A DNA stretch of 64,000 nt from Chlamydomonas sphaeroides (lineage: Eukaryota; Chlorophyta; Chlorophyceae; Chlamydomonadales; Chlamydomonadaceae), in the NCBI GenBank assembly GCA_001662425.1, contig BDDC01000212.1, positions 1 to 64,000 on the forward strand, in the 5' to 3' direction. The notes beneath the pieces were generated by a model that saw only the letters and a program-made list of their open reading frames with translations, was not told where the DNA came from and did not search any database. A program made the translations under genes and the position numbers. Numbering within the stretch: the stretch's first letter is position 1; every line of letters starts with the position of its first letter. Of the stretch, positions 10,724-22,428 are shown piece by piece.

Positions 10724-12791
10724 ATGCTTGCGACTCGGCCGTGCTCGGCGCCTGCCGGGACTCGCTGCAGCACTCGACAGATTACCAGCTATCCGCTCGG
10801 TGGCAACGCCGCGCCCCATCGCTCCGCGACTGCTGGGTGGCCACGAACTTCCATCCCCGCGCTCGGGGCCACCCACGGACCCGGCCCCGAACCCGAGCCC
10901 GCCCCTGAGCCGCTGCGCCGTCTGCTCTCAGCAGCCAGCTCGCTGATACTCTCCGTTGCGCTCCTCGGCGGCACCTGGGCGGGCGTGCAGGCCCCGCCGG
11001 CGTCAGCGGTCAACGTGCGCCTCGAGGACGTGGAGTCCCCCGAGCTGCGCGAGGGGCTGCAGGCTGCGACCAGCGGCCAGTTCGCTAAGGCCGAGATGGT
11101 AGGTGCTGCGACAGCTCAGCAGCCGGGCTCTGCCAAGCCCCGCTCCTGCAGCCAATCACACGCTTTGCGCCGACGCCCGCCGACGCATCTCGCCGACGCA
11201 GATATTTGCGCGCATGCTGGCGTCCGACCCCTCCCAAGCCAGCGTGTGGAGCAACCTGGGCAATGTACACATGGGACAGGCAAGCGCCGCATGAAGAGCC
11301 AGGGGGCAGGAGCCGGGGGCTCTGGGCCAGCCTCGCCGTGCCTGTCAGCGCCCACGCCAGCGACGCGGTGCTAAGAACAGATGAAGCCAAGAACCTGTAT
11401 CTGCAATCCTGCTATGAAGCCCGAGCGATGTATTTCTCCCCCATTGCCTGCCCTCCTTTGGCGCGTGCCGACGTGGCGCAGGGCCGCGCCAAGCAGGCGT
11501 ACGACGACTACACCCACGCAGTGGAGCTGGCGCCGTACGCCGCCGTGCCGTACCTCAACCGTGCCATCGCGCTGGAGGAGCTGGGGCTGCAGCTGGCGCA
11601 GGCGGGGCGGCAGCAGGAGGCGGGCGCACGGTGCGGGGGGTGGGGTGTCCTGCGGGGGCCGGGGGATGCCGCGTTCGTGAGCGGGTAGCATGGTAGGGTG
11701 CAGCTCGCTGCCACGAGGCAGGGCGTGGGTCCAGCTGGCGGGCCCCTAAGTACCGAGTGCGGGCTGCGACATGTCTGCAGCGCGCTTGCCTAGTCAGCTG
11801 TGGGCTCAAGGGCTCGTGCGCTGCTGGGAACAGCACCTGCCGTGCCGCCACGCTGCGCAGGTGGGCGGAGGCGCTGGCCGACTGCGACAGCGCCATCGCG
11901 CGCGACGACAAGGAGTTCGCCGCCTGGTTCAACAAGGCGAGTCGGGGCGCACCAGCCGGGCCCAGCAACAGCCCCCTCACATACATCCCCGGCCCCCTTC
12001 CTCCCGCAATGCCCGATGCCCCTCCCCCATCTCCCGTGCCCCGCTGTCTTGGCCTGCCCGAAGACCTGTCCTGTCCACCGCCGTAACCACCACCATTGCC
12101 ACACCGCCTCGGGACCTCCTTCCCGCCGCCCTCCCCATTGATCCCCAAACTGTCAGGGCAACGTGCAGCTGCGGATCGCCGACTACGCCGCAGCGCGCAC
12201 CTCGTACGAGACCGCCGCCGACCTGGCGCCCGGCATCCCCGGCTACCGCCTGCGCGCGGCGCAGCTGGCGTACCAGTGCGGCGACGTGGAGGGCGCTGTG
12301 CGCACCGTCAAGGGCGTGCTGCGCAAGAACCCCCGATACGCGGGTGAGCGGGAGGGGGCTGGGGAGGGGGATGCGCAGGCGGGGCTGGGTTGCGGTGCGA
12401 CTTCTAGCGGAGCTAGAGCGGTGGCGGCAAAAAACGCGCACGTGCACCTGGCGTCATTTGTACTGGGCCAGTTGACCTGGTGGCTACTCGCTGCGTTACG
12501 CCCTCCCGTCGCCTTGCGCGCACGCGCTGTCGCTGCTGCCCTCCGCTCGCAGAGGCGCACACCAGCCTGGCGGCCATGCTGTGGGGCACGGGGCAGCTGA
12601 TGGCTGCGGAGGGGCAGCTGGAGGCGGCGCTGGAGCTGGGCGGGCGCTGGCGGGACGCAGGCTGGGTGGCGGCCAACACGCGGTGGCCGCCGGCGCTCGT
12701 CGAGGGGCTGCAGCGGCTGGTGGCCGTGGACTCGAGCATGCAGCCGGGCGCGGATGCGGGCGTGGCTACCGCTGGCATGAGGGCTATGTGA
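10724..12791 (+). CDS. Plastid TPR protein with thylakoid-lumen-type signal
   Basis: Tetratricopeptide protein of the cyanobacterial/plastid family whose members share NVRLEDVE, WSNLGNVH, AVPYLNRAIA and AAWFN segments. Exons: 10724-11098, 11202-11279, 11482-11630, 11861-11936, 12157-12343, 12553-12791; 367 residues. Residues 1-62 look like a stromal transit peptide; PLRRLLSAAS (twin Arg at about 65) followed by a hydrophobic run and ASA at 93-95 looks like a Tat-type lumen signal, with the mature protein starting VNVRLEDVE. At least four TPR units follow. The ATG is preceded by AAAA. Two introns (11280-11481, 11937-12156) use GC donors; both are required to keep the conserved NLGNVHMGQ-GRAKQAY and AAWFNK-GNVQ joins. 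The exact function of this family is not established to my knowledge; scaffolding of a thylakoid complex is likely. Confidence 0.85.
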
Positions 12792-13128
12792 GCAACTGAG
12801 CAGGCTGGTGTTTGTATGAGCGTGGCGGTGTAGCAGCGGCGGCAGGAGGGTGTGAGCGTATTGTAGCGGGTCGAGCGGGCGGGTGGGCTTGCGCTGAGCC
12901 AGCAGATCGGGTGCTGGCGTGGGAGCGGGTGGTGGTGGTGTGGACAGTCAGGGGAAAGGGTTGAGACGTGGCACCAGGTTTGTCGCATGATTTTTACAAC
13001 ACGGCTTGCCGCAACGCCAACGGAATTCAATGCAATAGAACTGAGGGTCGCTCAGCAGCGCGGAGTGAGTGGAGTGAGGCCCTGCTGGCGTGGGTCGCTT
13101 GTTGTCGGCGCTCGGGCGGCGCTCATGC
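12792..13128. other. Convergent 3' region of TPR gene and FAS1 gene 1
   Basis: About 340 bp where a plus and a minus gene end towards each other. Apart from the minus-strand TGTAA described separately I see only UTR-like sequence. Confidence 0.5.
12994..12998 (-). terminator. Candidate TGTAA polyadenylation signal of FAS1 gene 1
   Basis: The minus strand reads TTGTAAA about 130 bases after the stop codon. TGTAA is the usual polyadenylation signal of chlorophycean algae. Position is reasonable, but the motif is short. Confidence 0.45.
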
Positions 13129-14107
13129 TTACGCCGACGTGGGCGCGAGCACGCGGTCGATGAGGAAGATGGTGGCCTGAGGGGCCATCGGCGCATGGGG
13201 CGGTGAGCAGGTCGTGTTGGCGCAAGAGTCCGATGCAGACAGTATCGCAGCTCCCGACCCATGCTCATCCTCTGACTCTCACATTGCCGGTGGAGATGTC
13301 GGCCTGCAGCACGTTGGCGGTCACGTTGCCGGACGTCACCATGAGCTTGCCAGACCTGCCCAGCGTGTGCAGGGTTGGGGAGGAACAAGGCACGGTCAGA
13401 TCGCGTGCCGCAAGACTAGACAGCTCAAGGCAGACACAGCGTGGCAAGCCACCCGTCTGCTCGACGCAATCGACCCTGGACCCCCATTGCGCATGCTCAC
13501 TTCTTCATGACGGTAACGGGCGTGCCCGCGACCGTGTCGTACGAGGAGGAGCCCTCGGGGAACTTGGCCGACGTGAGCGTCTGGTTGGGGATGACGTGCG
13601 CCGTGACCGCCAGCTGGCCGGACGCCGTAGCGAGCTCATTGGTGGTGATGCCGGAGGCGGCGGCAAAGGATTTGATGGCGTCCTGAGGGCCAGGGAGGGG
13701 GCCAGGGCGGGGCTCGGTGAACATTTGGGAAGACAAGCGGTGGCGGCCCGTTTCGTCACACTTTCCGGGCTACAGCTGCCTGGGAAACTGCATCGGTGCC
13801 CCCTTCGCCCCACGCGCTATGCCCCGCTCACGTCGCTGGGCACGAACACGGTCGAGACGCGGTTCAGGAGGTCGGAGTCCAGGCCGGCGGCGCTGACTGC
13901 GGCCGTGCTCCAGGACATGCCGGGGGGCGTGGCCTTGGCGGCGGTGGCGAGGCCGCGAGCAGCAGGGCCGGCGGCGTGGGGGCCCAGCGGCAGCAGGGAG
14001 CGGCCGGCGGTGCCGGCGTGCGTGCTGGCCATAGCCACGCGGCGCTGGCCCGCGGCGGCGGCAGCGGCGGAAGAGCGGGTTATGGCGCGGAGGGCGGAGG
14101 CGGCCAT
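13129..14107 (-). CDS. FAS1 (fasciclin) domain protein, copy 1, with N-terminal presequence
   Basis: Single FAS1 fold, a beta-rich adhesion or ligand domain. Exons (minus): 13832-14107, 13501-13682, 13283-13355, 13129-13176; 192 residues. Visible FAS1 landmarks: STVFVPSD (H1-like box), TAHVIPNQTLTS, YDTVAGTPVTVMKK, TANVLQADISTGN and the C-terminal ATIFLIDRVLAP. The first ~65 residues (Arg/Ser/Ala-rich, including an R-G-L-A-T-A-A-K segment) look like an organelle presequence and are missing from the neighbouring paralogue. Intron positions and exon sizes 182 and 73 are identical to those of copy 2 at 15232-16195, so the two arose by tandem duplication. It could instead be a signal for secretion, the usual fate of FAS1 proteins, but there is no long hydrophobic core. 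Confidence 0.87.
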
Positions 14108-15231
14108 TGCGAGTGTGTTGGACGAAGCGAGGAGGTGAAAGGTGAGAGCAGCCGGCTGTGGGATTGTGGAGTGGGCTGAGGGCTTGGTGGGAGTCCGATG
14201 GTCAGGCTGCCGGCGTTAACTGGGGCCTGACCCTTGCCGTACACGGGGCCGCAGCCACACGACCGCGTGTGCCGGCCGGATGGAGGGCGTGCCGCTACAG
14301 GTGGGGGCGTGGCAGCTCGCTAGCTAGTGGGGCGGGGGCTGTCGTGGCGCATGTCCGTGACGCGGGCGCACGTGACCTGCCCGAACAACGCTGGACCCAG
14401 GGGGCGTGGTGCGTTAGCTCCCGCGCAGCCAAGCAGCGCCCGCACCGCTGCGAGCGGCGTGCGGCACCGCCGCGGCGCGCGTCGTGACGGCAGCGGCGGG
14501 GCCCTGCGCGCGCTGGGACAGCCCCCCCGCCAGCGGCATGCCAGCAGCGCGTTGCTGTGTATGTGAGCGGCGGCCTAGCGGCGGCAGCGGCATGCCGTCG
14601 CTGCGGGCGATGCGGCTGGGGCCGTTGTGCACGTTGGCGCGGGTGGGGGAGGCGCGCCGGCTGCGTATGAGGCTGGCGAGGTATGGGCGCAGCGCACCGG
14701 CGGGCGGGCCTGCACTGACGAGCCGGTTCGCAGTTGTGGGTGCGTGAGGTGAAGGCGACGACGTCAAGAGATGTCAGGCTGCTGAGCTGAGAGCTTGGGG
14801 AAGTGCGCAGAAGGCGTTTCAGAGCAGTAGGACTACACGGGGCTGGAAGTGCAGCTAAATATAGCGAACGGACAGTTGCCGCAAAGGGAACCCACGTGGG
14901 GTAACCTGTTGGGCCGGCTGTGGCTGTTTAGCAGCAGTGCTGCAGTACGCGGCGGGGGCGCATCTTCAGGCGCATTCGCCGTTTGTGAAGGCAGGCACAC
15001 GTTCCTTCATGCATTGTCTCGTTACAACGCGACGCACATGCCCGCATGTTGCGTGCCCAACTTGGGTCATGAGCAATGGCACCATCCGCGGCCGCCCGCA
15101 ACAGCGCAACGTTGCAACACCACATCACCCTGTCTCAGCAGCCTAGCAGCACCTCGACCGCATGCGGGCCACATGCCAGCCTGGGCCATGGCGCAAACGC
15201 CAGCGAGGCCACAGCGCATCACTCCGCCAGC
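14108..15231. other. Intergenic between the two FAS1 genes
   Basis: About 1.1 kb holding the copy-1 promoter and the copy-2 3' UTR. No credible gene; ORFs here lack ATG starts or family resemblance. Confidence 0.5.
15022..15026 (-). terminator. Candidate TGTAA polyadenylation signal of FAS1 gene 2
   Basis: The minus strand reads GTTGTAAC about 205 bases after the stop of FAS1 copy 2. The motif matches the chlorophycean signal, and the parallel with copy 1 adds some weight. Confidence 0.35.
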
Positions 15232-16195
15232 TTAGGCCATGGGCGCGAGGACACGGTCGATGAGGAAGATGGTCGCCTGAGGGGTCGAAGGGCATGAGCG
15301 GGGGCAGGGCGGAGGGCGCTCCATCAAGCCGAGGACGCAGCCGAGGACGCAGCGGGCCAAGGCCACGCGCCGTCCTGCCATGAGCATGGCCCTCGCAACA
15401 GTCTACGGTAGCCACCCTCTGAACCTTCCCTTCTACTTCCTCACGACAGCCACCTATGCCGACCCCTGCTCTTCCCTTCCCTGTCCTTAACTCCGCCATA
15501 TCCCCTTCTCACGTTGCCGGTGGAAATGTCCGCCTGCAGCACGTTGGCCGTCAGACCGCCCGCAGACACCGACAGCTGGCCGCCGCTGCGAGGGAGGGAC
15601 GGGGCGGGGCAGCGCTCAGGAGCGTTCATGAGGTTGACGCTGTGGCATACGGGCGGCCCCGCTGCCGGCTTCACACTCGGCCGTCTGCCTCTCCGGCCCC
15701 GGTCGCACCTGTTGGTGACGGTCAGGGGCGTGCCCGCGACGGTGTCGAAAGAGGATTTGCCCTCGGGGAAGTTGGTCGAGGTGAGGGTCTGGTTGGGGAT
15801 GACGTGCGCCGTGACGGCGGCCTTGCCGGAGCCGGAGGCCAGGTCGGAGGTGGTGACGCCCGAGGAGGCCACGTAGGCCTGGATGGCGTCCTGCGGGAGG
15901 AGGGGCCGGGGCGGGGGCCGAGGGTGGGCAAGGGGAGCCGCAGGCATGGGTATTACAAGCTAGAACGAAGCCAAAAGAGTAATATATTTGTAACCTGCGC
16001 AAACGTGAATTCTTGGGTGTGTTGGGGGTGACCAACATTGCGCAAGTCGCTCTGCCCCCATGCCCCACTTACGTCGCTGGGCACGAAGACGGTGGAGATC
16101 TTGGTCAGCAGCTCCGAGTCCAGGCCGGCGGCGCTGGCGGCGGCCGAGCCCCAGGACATGTTGGCGGGCATCGACTTGACGGGCGAGGAGGCCAT
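15232..16195 (-). CDS. FAS1 (fasciclin) domain protein, copy 2, short N-terminus
   Basis: Exons (minus): 16073-16195, 15709-15890, 15513-15585, 15232-15276; 140 residues, essentially one FAS1 domain. Landmarks: STVFVPSD, TAHVIPNQTLTSTNFPEG, FDTVAGTPLTV, LTANVLQADISTGN, ATIFLIDRVLAPMA. Exons 2 and 3 are exactly the same length as in copy 1 (182 and 73) and the intron phases match. The chosen start is the ATG at 16193-16195 (MASSPVKSM); the frame stays open upstream, but that part reads like a leader rather than protein. With this start there is no targeting sequence, so the protein may be cytosolic or the true 5' exon is missing. Function unknown beyond the fold. Confidence 0.85.
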
Positions 16196-17154
16196 GGTGG
16201 ATGGAAAATCGGGTTTGTAAGAAGAGATGAAGGGCTTGATAGGTTGCGAGTGATGTTGTGGAGAGCTGAAGAGTGCAAGGCAGGTTCTGTGCTCCGCATA
16301 CGCCTGGCAGTGCTCTTGTCCTGGCCCCGACTCGGCCGTACGACGCTCCGCAGCCACACGAGTCCTCGCAGCAATAGGCGTGACGCCAGGCCCGCTGGCT
16401 GTCGTGGCGCTGGACGTCCCATGGGTCGGCATGGTCAGGCGTGCGCAGCGGCGTGGCGTGCTCCGGCTTTCACGGTCTGCTTGGCGCATTGCACCTGCTG
16501 GTCGATGCTACAGCACCCGGATAGCTTCACACTTGCAGCACACCCAGCCCCGGCGTCCCGCTCGCGATGCCGCTCGCTACACTGCATTGCCGCTCCCGAC
16601 ACTGTTCTAGTTTACGCCCCATCATTATTAGCCATCCGCCTCGCTGGCTTCACTGCAATGCTGCGGCCTCACAATCGCCTCTCGGCGGACGCCAGCCGGC
16701 CTCACTTCTCCCGCGGATGTCGCCTCTCGGCGGACTCGCCCCAGCAGCTCTAATCCCCTCGCACTAACCGCACCGATCGCCAGCCCAGGCGCCGCCGCGG
16801 TACTTCCCACGGCGGGCGCCCAGTCCAGACGGCGGCCAACAGCCGCTCCAGCGCCCTCGGTGGGCCTATTAAATCTCGCACCGGCACCGACCCGTCACAC
16901 CCTCTCCTGCTCGCACCCGCCTGCGCATCGCATGCTCTTTTTCCTTCGACATCCGCACTCCGCCAACCTGCATTCCGAGCACATACATTCTACCTAACAT
17001 TGGAACACACCGCCTCACAAGCACACGCTGGGCGTGCTGCGCGGGGCGTGCAGGGTGCGATCTGTTAATGAACACACGCCGTCTGCTCACTAAGGACAAG
17101 CCCTCTCCATCCCCATCCCCATGCCCATCCCCATCTCCGTGCCGGCCCTAGCCC
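16196..17154. other. Intergenic with CCCATC microsatellite near 17107-17138
   Basis: About 960 bp between FAS1 copy 2 and the 3' end of the SET gene. It holds a short imperfect CCCATC repeat immediately below the SET stop codon. No gene recognised. Confidence 0.5.
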
Positions 17155-18656
17155 CTACTTGCCCCCAACCCCACGGCCCACCAGCAGCTCGGGCGGCACA
17201 AAGCCCAGGTTGAGGAACGCGCCAAGCGCGTCCCCGCCGTCTGCCGCATACGAAATAAAAACCTCGTCCCCCGCCGCCAGCGCCATGGGTTGCCCAAACC
17301 GCGTGCTGTCGATTGCCGCCGCCGGCTCGCCCTCCGCCTCCCCCTGCTCCAGCTGCTCCGCATCATCTGGCGCTGCCCCTGCCGGCCCGCGGCGCTGGCC
17401 CGGCAGCAGCAGCATGCCGCGGGGCCGCGGCGCGCCGCTGGCGTGGTTGGCCAGGTCTATGTAGGGGGCCATGCCCAGGTCGGGGTCGCGGCCAAAGCAG
17501 CGCGACAGCACCTGGTGGGGATGGCGTGGAGCGAGCAGCAACGGGTCAAGCGCATGACATTGGGGGCAGGGTTTCAGGGCTAAGACCTTGGGTCCGCATC
17601 CCATGCTGGCGCGCGCGCGCGTCGGGCCGCTTGTGGATGAGGGGGCAAGCACAGCGCGCGTGCGTTTGCGCCGCAAGGAGGCCTTGCCTTGGCTGTCCCC
17701 CACGGCTCTTTGTCCTCCCAAAGTCTCGCTCACCTGGCCAATGCCCCACACCACCTCCTCGGCGCCCACGCCGCCCGGCAGCCCGCCGCCGTAGCGCCGC
17801 ACCGCCGCCTCCGCCAGCTGCTCCACGCCGGCGCCCGCGCGGCGCACCGCGGTCTCCCAGCCGGCCGTCAGCTCAGGCCCCAACGCCGCCAGCGCCGCCG
17901 CCAGCTGCTGCCGGTCCATGGCCCAGCCGCAGGGCGCCGCGGCGGGCAGGCTGCGGATGTAGGGCGCCCAGGTGGAGTCGTCGCCGCGGCTGCGCTCCGC
18001 TGCGAGCAGCAGGCCTAGCAGGGCCGCTGCGGGCAGCGGCTGCGGGCTGCGGTCGGCGCCGACGGGAAGGCGCAGGCCGAAGGGCAGGCTGGGGCTGGAG
18101 CGGCGCGGCTGGGAGAGGCGGTCGGCGTAGGCGCGGGCGTCGGCGGATGTCATGTAGAGGCGCTGGCGGGGTGGAGTGGATTGGGTTGTGGGACATGGGG
18201 TCGTGAGTGAGAGGGTGGCTGCTTCTACGATACTGGAGGATGATGTACCGCCGCATGTTGCACGTCGCAGGCGGGCATGGGCACAGCGGAGGGCTGCCGT
18301 ACCTCTGGCACGACGATGAGCGAGCTCGTTGAGACTTCCTCAAGGCCCAGGGGTGCCGTGGTGACCAGCCCGCGAACGCCGCATGGCGCCGTGTCCACCA
18401 GCTGCACGGCGTTATGCACGTAGCCCCCGTGTGCTGTGATCCATGCCCGCAGGTCCGCGTCCACGCGTGCGGTGGACGGCGAGGGATGGGGCACGGTAGC
18501 CGGTGCGGTCCGTCCGGTGACGTGCACCGACGAGGACGCCGCAGTTGAGCTTGTTCGTTGCACCCGCTTGCTGGAGGCGACGGTGAGGAGGGGGCTCGGG
18601 AGCCCTACCGCGATTCGACCGCAGCTCTGCGGTTTGGCAGAAGTCGTGGCCCACAT
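17155..18656 (-). CDS. SET-domain protein lysine methyltransferase (Rubisco LSMT/SETD3-like class)
   Basis: Exons (minus): 18303-18656, 17734-18162, 17155-17511; 379 residues. The first exon begins with a Ser/Thr-rich presequence, then DLRAWITAHGGYV and GLVTTAPLG with LIVVPE, the split N-terminal SET region of this class; exon 2 continues RLYMTSADA; exon 3 carries PYIDLANH (N283-H284, the cofactor-binding NH pair) and EVFISYAADGG with the conserved Tyr at about 349, then LNLGFVP. Such enzymes methylate lysine of Rubisco, aldolase or other proteins; the presequence suggests the plastid, but the substrate is unknown. The usual Gly after the Tyr (NYG) is Ala here. The intron 17512-17733 is 222 bases with no stop, so an intron-retaining form would stay in frame. 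The start ATG is at 18654-18656. Confidence 0.85.
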
Positions 18657-18911
18657 ACGCGACACAGCGAATGTAAGTATAAGTACGAGTCGTCAGAGGT
18701 ATGCGCTAAGTCGGAAGGCGCGCTGCATCAGGAAGACGAGCGGCAAGCGAGGGAAGCGACCCGATGAAGGCACGCAGGATTGCCCTACCTGTTACAAATA
18801 GTGGAAGTCGTGTCTGCTTACTTCATTACTGCTAGGCCTACAGCGCCTGCAGAGCGTTGTGGACTTGCTTCGTGTTGCCGGGTCACTTGCGTAGCGTTGA
18901 ACTATAACACG
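18657..18911. promoter_or_regulatory. Shared divergent promoter of SET gene and shikimate kinase
   Basis: 255 bp between two start codons in opposite directions, both for proteins with presequences. The right half is relatively AT-rich (GAACTATAACACG just before the kinase ATG). Promoter function is inferred from position only. Confidence 0.4.
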
Positions 18912-21008
18912 ATGGCAACAACACAAATGCTACAGAAGCAGTCCACTGCGGCTCCAGTCGCGCGGGTCCAGCGCTCGTCGCACGCCGCCCTGCTGCGGCC
19001 CTCGGCTCCTCGGCACGCTGCTTTTACCGCCGTGCCTTGGAGTGCCTCATCGGGCGCTAGCAGCCGTGGATGGGCTCGCGTCGGGGGTCGCCGTGCTGCT
19101 CCGGCACCATCGCTAGTGTTGGTGCGCTCCGCGGCCGAGGAGACGGGCGCGACGCCCGGCCACCCGTACCCCTGGGAGGAGGACTATGACCTGCTGAGCG
19201 ACAAGGTCAAGGAGGTGACGGACGAGCTCAACAAGGACCTGAAGGGGTGCAGCATATGGCTGGTGAGCCCGTATGCAGCCATGATTGCGCTGCCAGCGAC
19301 GAGGGCAGGTCAACGCGGCAAGGCGTAGCGGAGTTCGGTCTGTGAGATGCGGTGCGACACCAGCAACACCCTCACATGTCTTGGCGGGCGCAGGCTGGGG
19401 TTTTGCAGGCGCACGCCGGGTTGGTGTAGGCACACGGGAGGCACGGTGTGCCCGTGCACGAAAGGCATGGCGGGTATTGGCGGCTTGGCCGACGCTAGTA
19501 CGCCCGTGCTGCCGTCGCAACTGGCACGAAGGATGACGAGGCCTGCAACCTGGATCCACGGCCCCCGCTTGCTCAGCCTGCGCCGGACGGTCCCGCTGCG
19601 GCGTTCCGCGGGTCACCCGTGGCCGCCTTGTGCTGACGGAGGTTGCCGTCCTGCCGCCTGCCTCCCCCCCAAAGCCTTCACTAGCCCAGCTTTCCTACCA
19701 TCCCTACCTCCTCGTCACCCCAGGCCCGCCCCCGCCCTTCCCCTGCGCACTGCACCTACCCAAGCTCACCCTCCCTCCTGCCGCCTCCCTTCTCTCCGCT
19801 GCCCTCCCTGCGTATCTGCCCCCGCTAGGTGGGCATGATGGGCAGCGGCAAGAGCACGGTGGGCAAGATGCTTGCCAACACCCTCAAGTACGCCTTCTTC
19901 GACACCGACTCGGTTATCGAGATGGCGCACGACAAGCGGCCCGTCAGCCAGATCTTTGCGGAGGAGGGGCAGGACTACTTCCGGCAGTGCGAGACGCAGG
20001 CGGGTCGGGGCGGCAGGGTGGGGTGGCGGCGTTGGGCCGCTGGTGTGGCACGCGTTACACGTTCTCTGATCGAGATTGTCGCGTCCAGGCGTTGGCTTCG
20101 GTCACTGTCCGCGTAGCAGCCGCCCTACGCAGCGCGCTGCACTACCTTTCGTGCCCGCTCGGCACCTTTTCTTCCCCTCCCTTTGCCTCCCAAGCGCCCC
20201 AACGTGTTCCTTGTCCCGCAGCACACCCAGGAGCCGAGCGGCGCCCCCGCTCCCAACTCCCTTCTACCTCCTGCCTAGCCCCTGCTCCCTTCCCTCCCTA
20301 CCGTGCAGATCATTAAGGAGCTGTCCCCCTACAAGAACCTGGTCATCGCCACGGGCGGCGGCGCCGTGCTGCGGCCCGAGAACTGGGGCCGCATGCACCT
20401 GGGCGTCGTGTGCTGGCTGAACGGCGACGTGGAGCTGCTGGCGCGCCGCGTGTCCAAGGACGGGATCGAGAAGCGGCCGCTGCTGGCTGCGGGCGCCGAC
20501 GAGGTGCGTGCGGCTTGGGACGGGAAGGGCCACTGCTCATTCACGGCATGTGGGTCGGGGTGGTTTGGGCGGGTTGTGATTGGCTGCCGCCGCTTTGAGC
20601 ACGTGGGTCGGAAGTTCGGCGGATTGTGGTCGGGGTCGCATGGCTGTGCATGCTCCCTGACGTGTGCTTGTGTGTGGGCTGTCGCATTCTTGCGCTGCCG
20701 TACAGGGTGCGGACATGGAGCAGGTGGCGCGCGCCAAGCTGAGCAGCATCCTGGAGGAGCGGAAACGGTTCTACGAGAACGCGGACGTGGTGGTGTCGCT
20801 GGAAGGCTACGGGCGGGACGCGGAGCAGGGCGCTCCCACGGCGGCCGTCATGTACCGGCTGCTGTCCGCGGTGAACGAGAAGATCAAGGCAAAGAAGAAG
20901 GAGCAGGCGGAGCGGATGAACTTCACCATCGAGGGCGCGGACCAGCTCAAGACCATGCGGACGATTGAGAGCCCCACGGCGCGGGCAGAGGGCGAGGCGC
21001 AGGCGTGA
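18912..21008 (+). CDS. Shikimate kinase, chloroplast precursor
   Basis: Phosphorylates shikimate at the 3-hydroxyl with ATP, fifth step of the chorismate pathway, in the plastid stroma. Exons: 18912-19262, 19829-19999, 20309-20503, 20706-21008; 339 residues. Residues 1-~85 form an Arg/Ser/Ala transit peptide; then the Walker A GMMGSGKST at 119-127, the shikimate-binding DTD at 142-144, FRQCE, TGGGAV around 190, and a lid region with EKRPLL. The C-terminus is extended by a Lys/Glu-rich tail beyond the normal fold. The intron 20000-20308 has a GC donor; moving to the nearby GT would delete the conserved C-E-T-Q join. The ATG at 18912 is the first in frame after AT-rich sequence. Confidence 0.95.
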
Positions 21009-21180
21009 GGCACGGGCCAGGGGCAAGGAGGGAAGGGGACGAGGATCAGCGCGCACATCAGGCTGGGGGCGTTGGGCTGAGTGCGGGGGGTGACAGGAAG
21101 GACGCATGGAGTCACGTACCGCATTGCGTTCATGACGTTTTCTTGCTGCTGGCTGGCGAGAGGCTATACGGGCAACGTCC

Positions 21181-21185
21181 TGTAA
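21181..21185 (+). terminator. Candidate TGTAA polyadenylation signal of shikimate kinase
   Basis: TGTAA about 173 bases downstream of the stop codon, the first such motif after the gene. It matches the chlorophycean consensus. Confidence 0.45.
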
Positions 21186-22423
21186 GCGTGTGATGAAAGA
21201 CATATGGAATCAACCCGGGTCGCTCCTCGGCAGAGCTCCGCGAGGCCACCGCAGTGCACGTGCTAGCCTGCACGCCTGCTGGCCAGCCCAAGCTGCCGCT
21301 GCGGCCGTGAGGCGGTGGGATCGGGGGCTCGGGGTGCGCTTCAGCAGGGCAGCTGTCATGCAAAGTTTGGGATAGGTGAAGCAACGCTTTGTGCTTCGGC
21401 GGGTCGGGACGCCATCCAACGCCACTGGGCGCCTCAGGCTTCGGAAGTACGGATGGGTACGACACCTTGCAGCAGCGACGGCAAGTGCCCTTAGGCGTGG
21501 CCGGGGATAGCATGCCTCAAAGCACAAAGGCCCTCGGTTCGCCGCCAGCCAGCCCACGCTCACGCCGGGCGGTGACCTGGCCTCTGGCAGGAGGGCCTCC
21601 TGGCCTCTGGCGCCCCGTTGGCGCCCTGACGCCTGAGCTCGGGCTTGGGATTCGGGCTGCCAGCGCTTCGTCGGCGCTCTGCCGTGAGCCAACAGGGTCC
21701 TCATCGGGATAAGGCGAGAGGTACGTACGCGCCTGTATGCCTTCGCCGCAGGTTGGCGGGAAGCCGGCACAGTGGATCCAAAAGCGATCCAAACCGGTTC
21801 GCTTCACATTCAGCAGCGCAGCTTCAGCCCGAGTCACCGCGGCATTCTCTGCCGCCTCTCAGCATAACGTAAATCAACAACACGATGCGGACTGGACTGC
21901 AGCTGCAGCTGTTGCACACAATCCTCGCTCGACGTTGCGGCTCAGATTCGCAACGATTACTTACGATATGTGCAAGCATGAGCAGCAACACTTACATCGC
22001 TTTGCATAGGCTGCCCTAAAAGTGTCAATGCGACAACATGCGGCTGCAGTCTGGAGCGTGGGACTCCGCCAGTCTGTTCTCGGCTGCGGTATCTGCAGAG
22101 AGCACACATGAGGTGCGCTATTTGCTATTTGAGAGGGCTGTCCCTACACCACGTAGCGTCTGGTTTACACAGCAACTGGGGCAAGCATGGGCAAGCGCAA
22201 GCCCTGCGAACGGCATCCTCCCTTTGTCGGATGGGGCGCCACTTCCTTTGATATGTTAAGAAAAGACGGGTAGAAAACGGACGCTGTACACCACTTCGCC
22301 CACCAGAGCCCATGAGCTATGATTTGTCACGACGCAGCAACCTTCAAGTGCCGCCGTGTGCTGCTGCGCTGATGATAGCCGTCAGGGTCGGAGGTGGTCT
22401 TATGTAGAGCGCAACGCACTATG

Positions 22424-22428
22424 TTACA
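22424..22428 (-). terminator. Candidate TGTAA polyadenylation signal of membrane-protein gene A
   Basis: The minus strand reads TGTAA about 275 bases after the stop of gene A. A short motif; other T-rich sites exist nearby. Confidence 0.3.

Noticed and set aside
15953..16489. Longer in-frame N-terminus for FAS1 copy 2
   Set aside because: The upstream stretch contains leader-like sequence and does not resemble copy 1; its putative start in the translated track precedes UTR-like sequence, so the ATG at 16195 is preferred.
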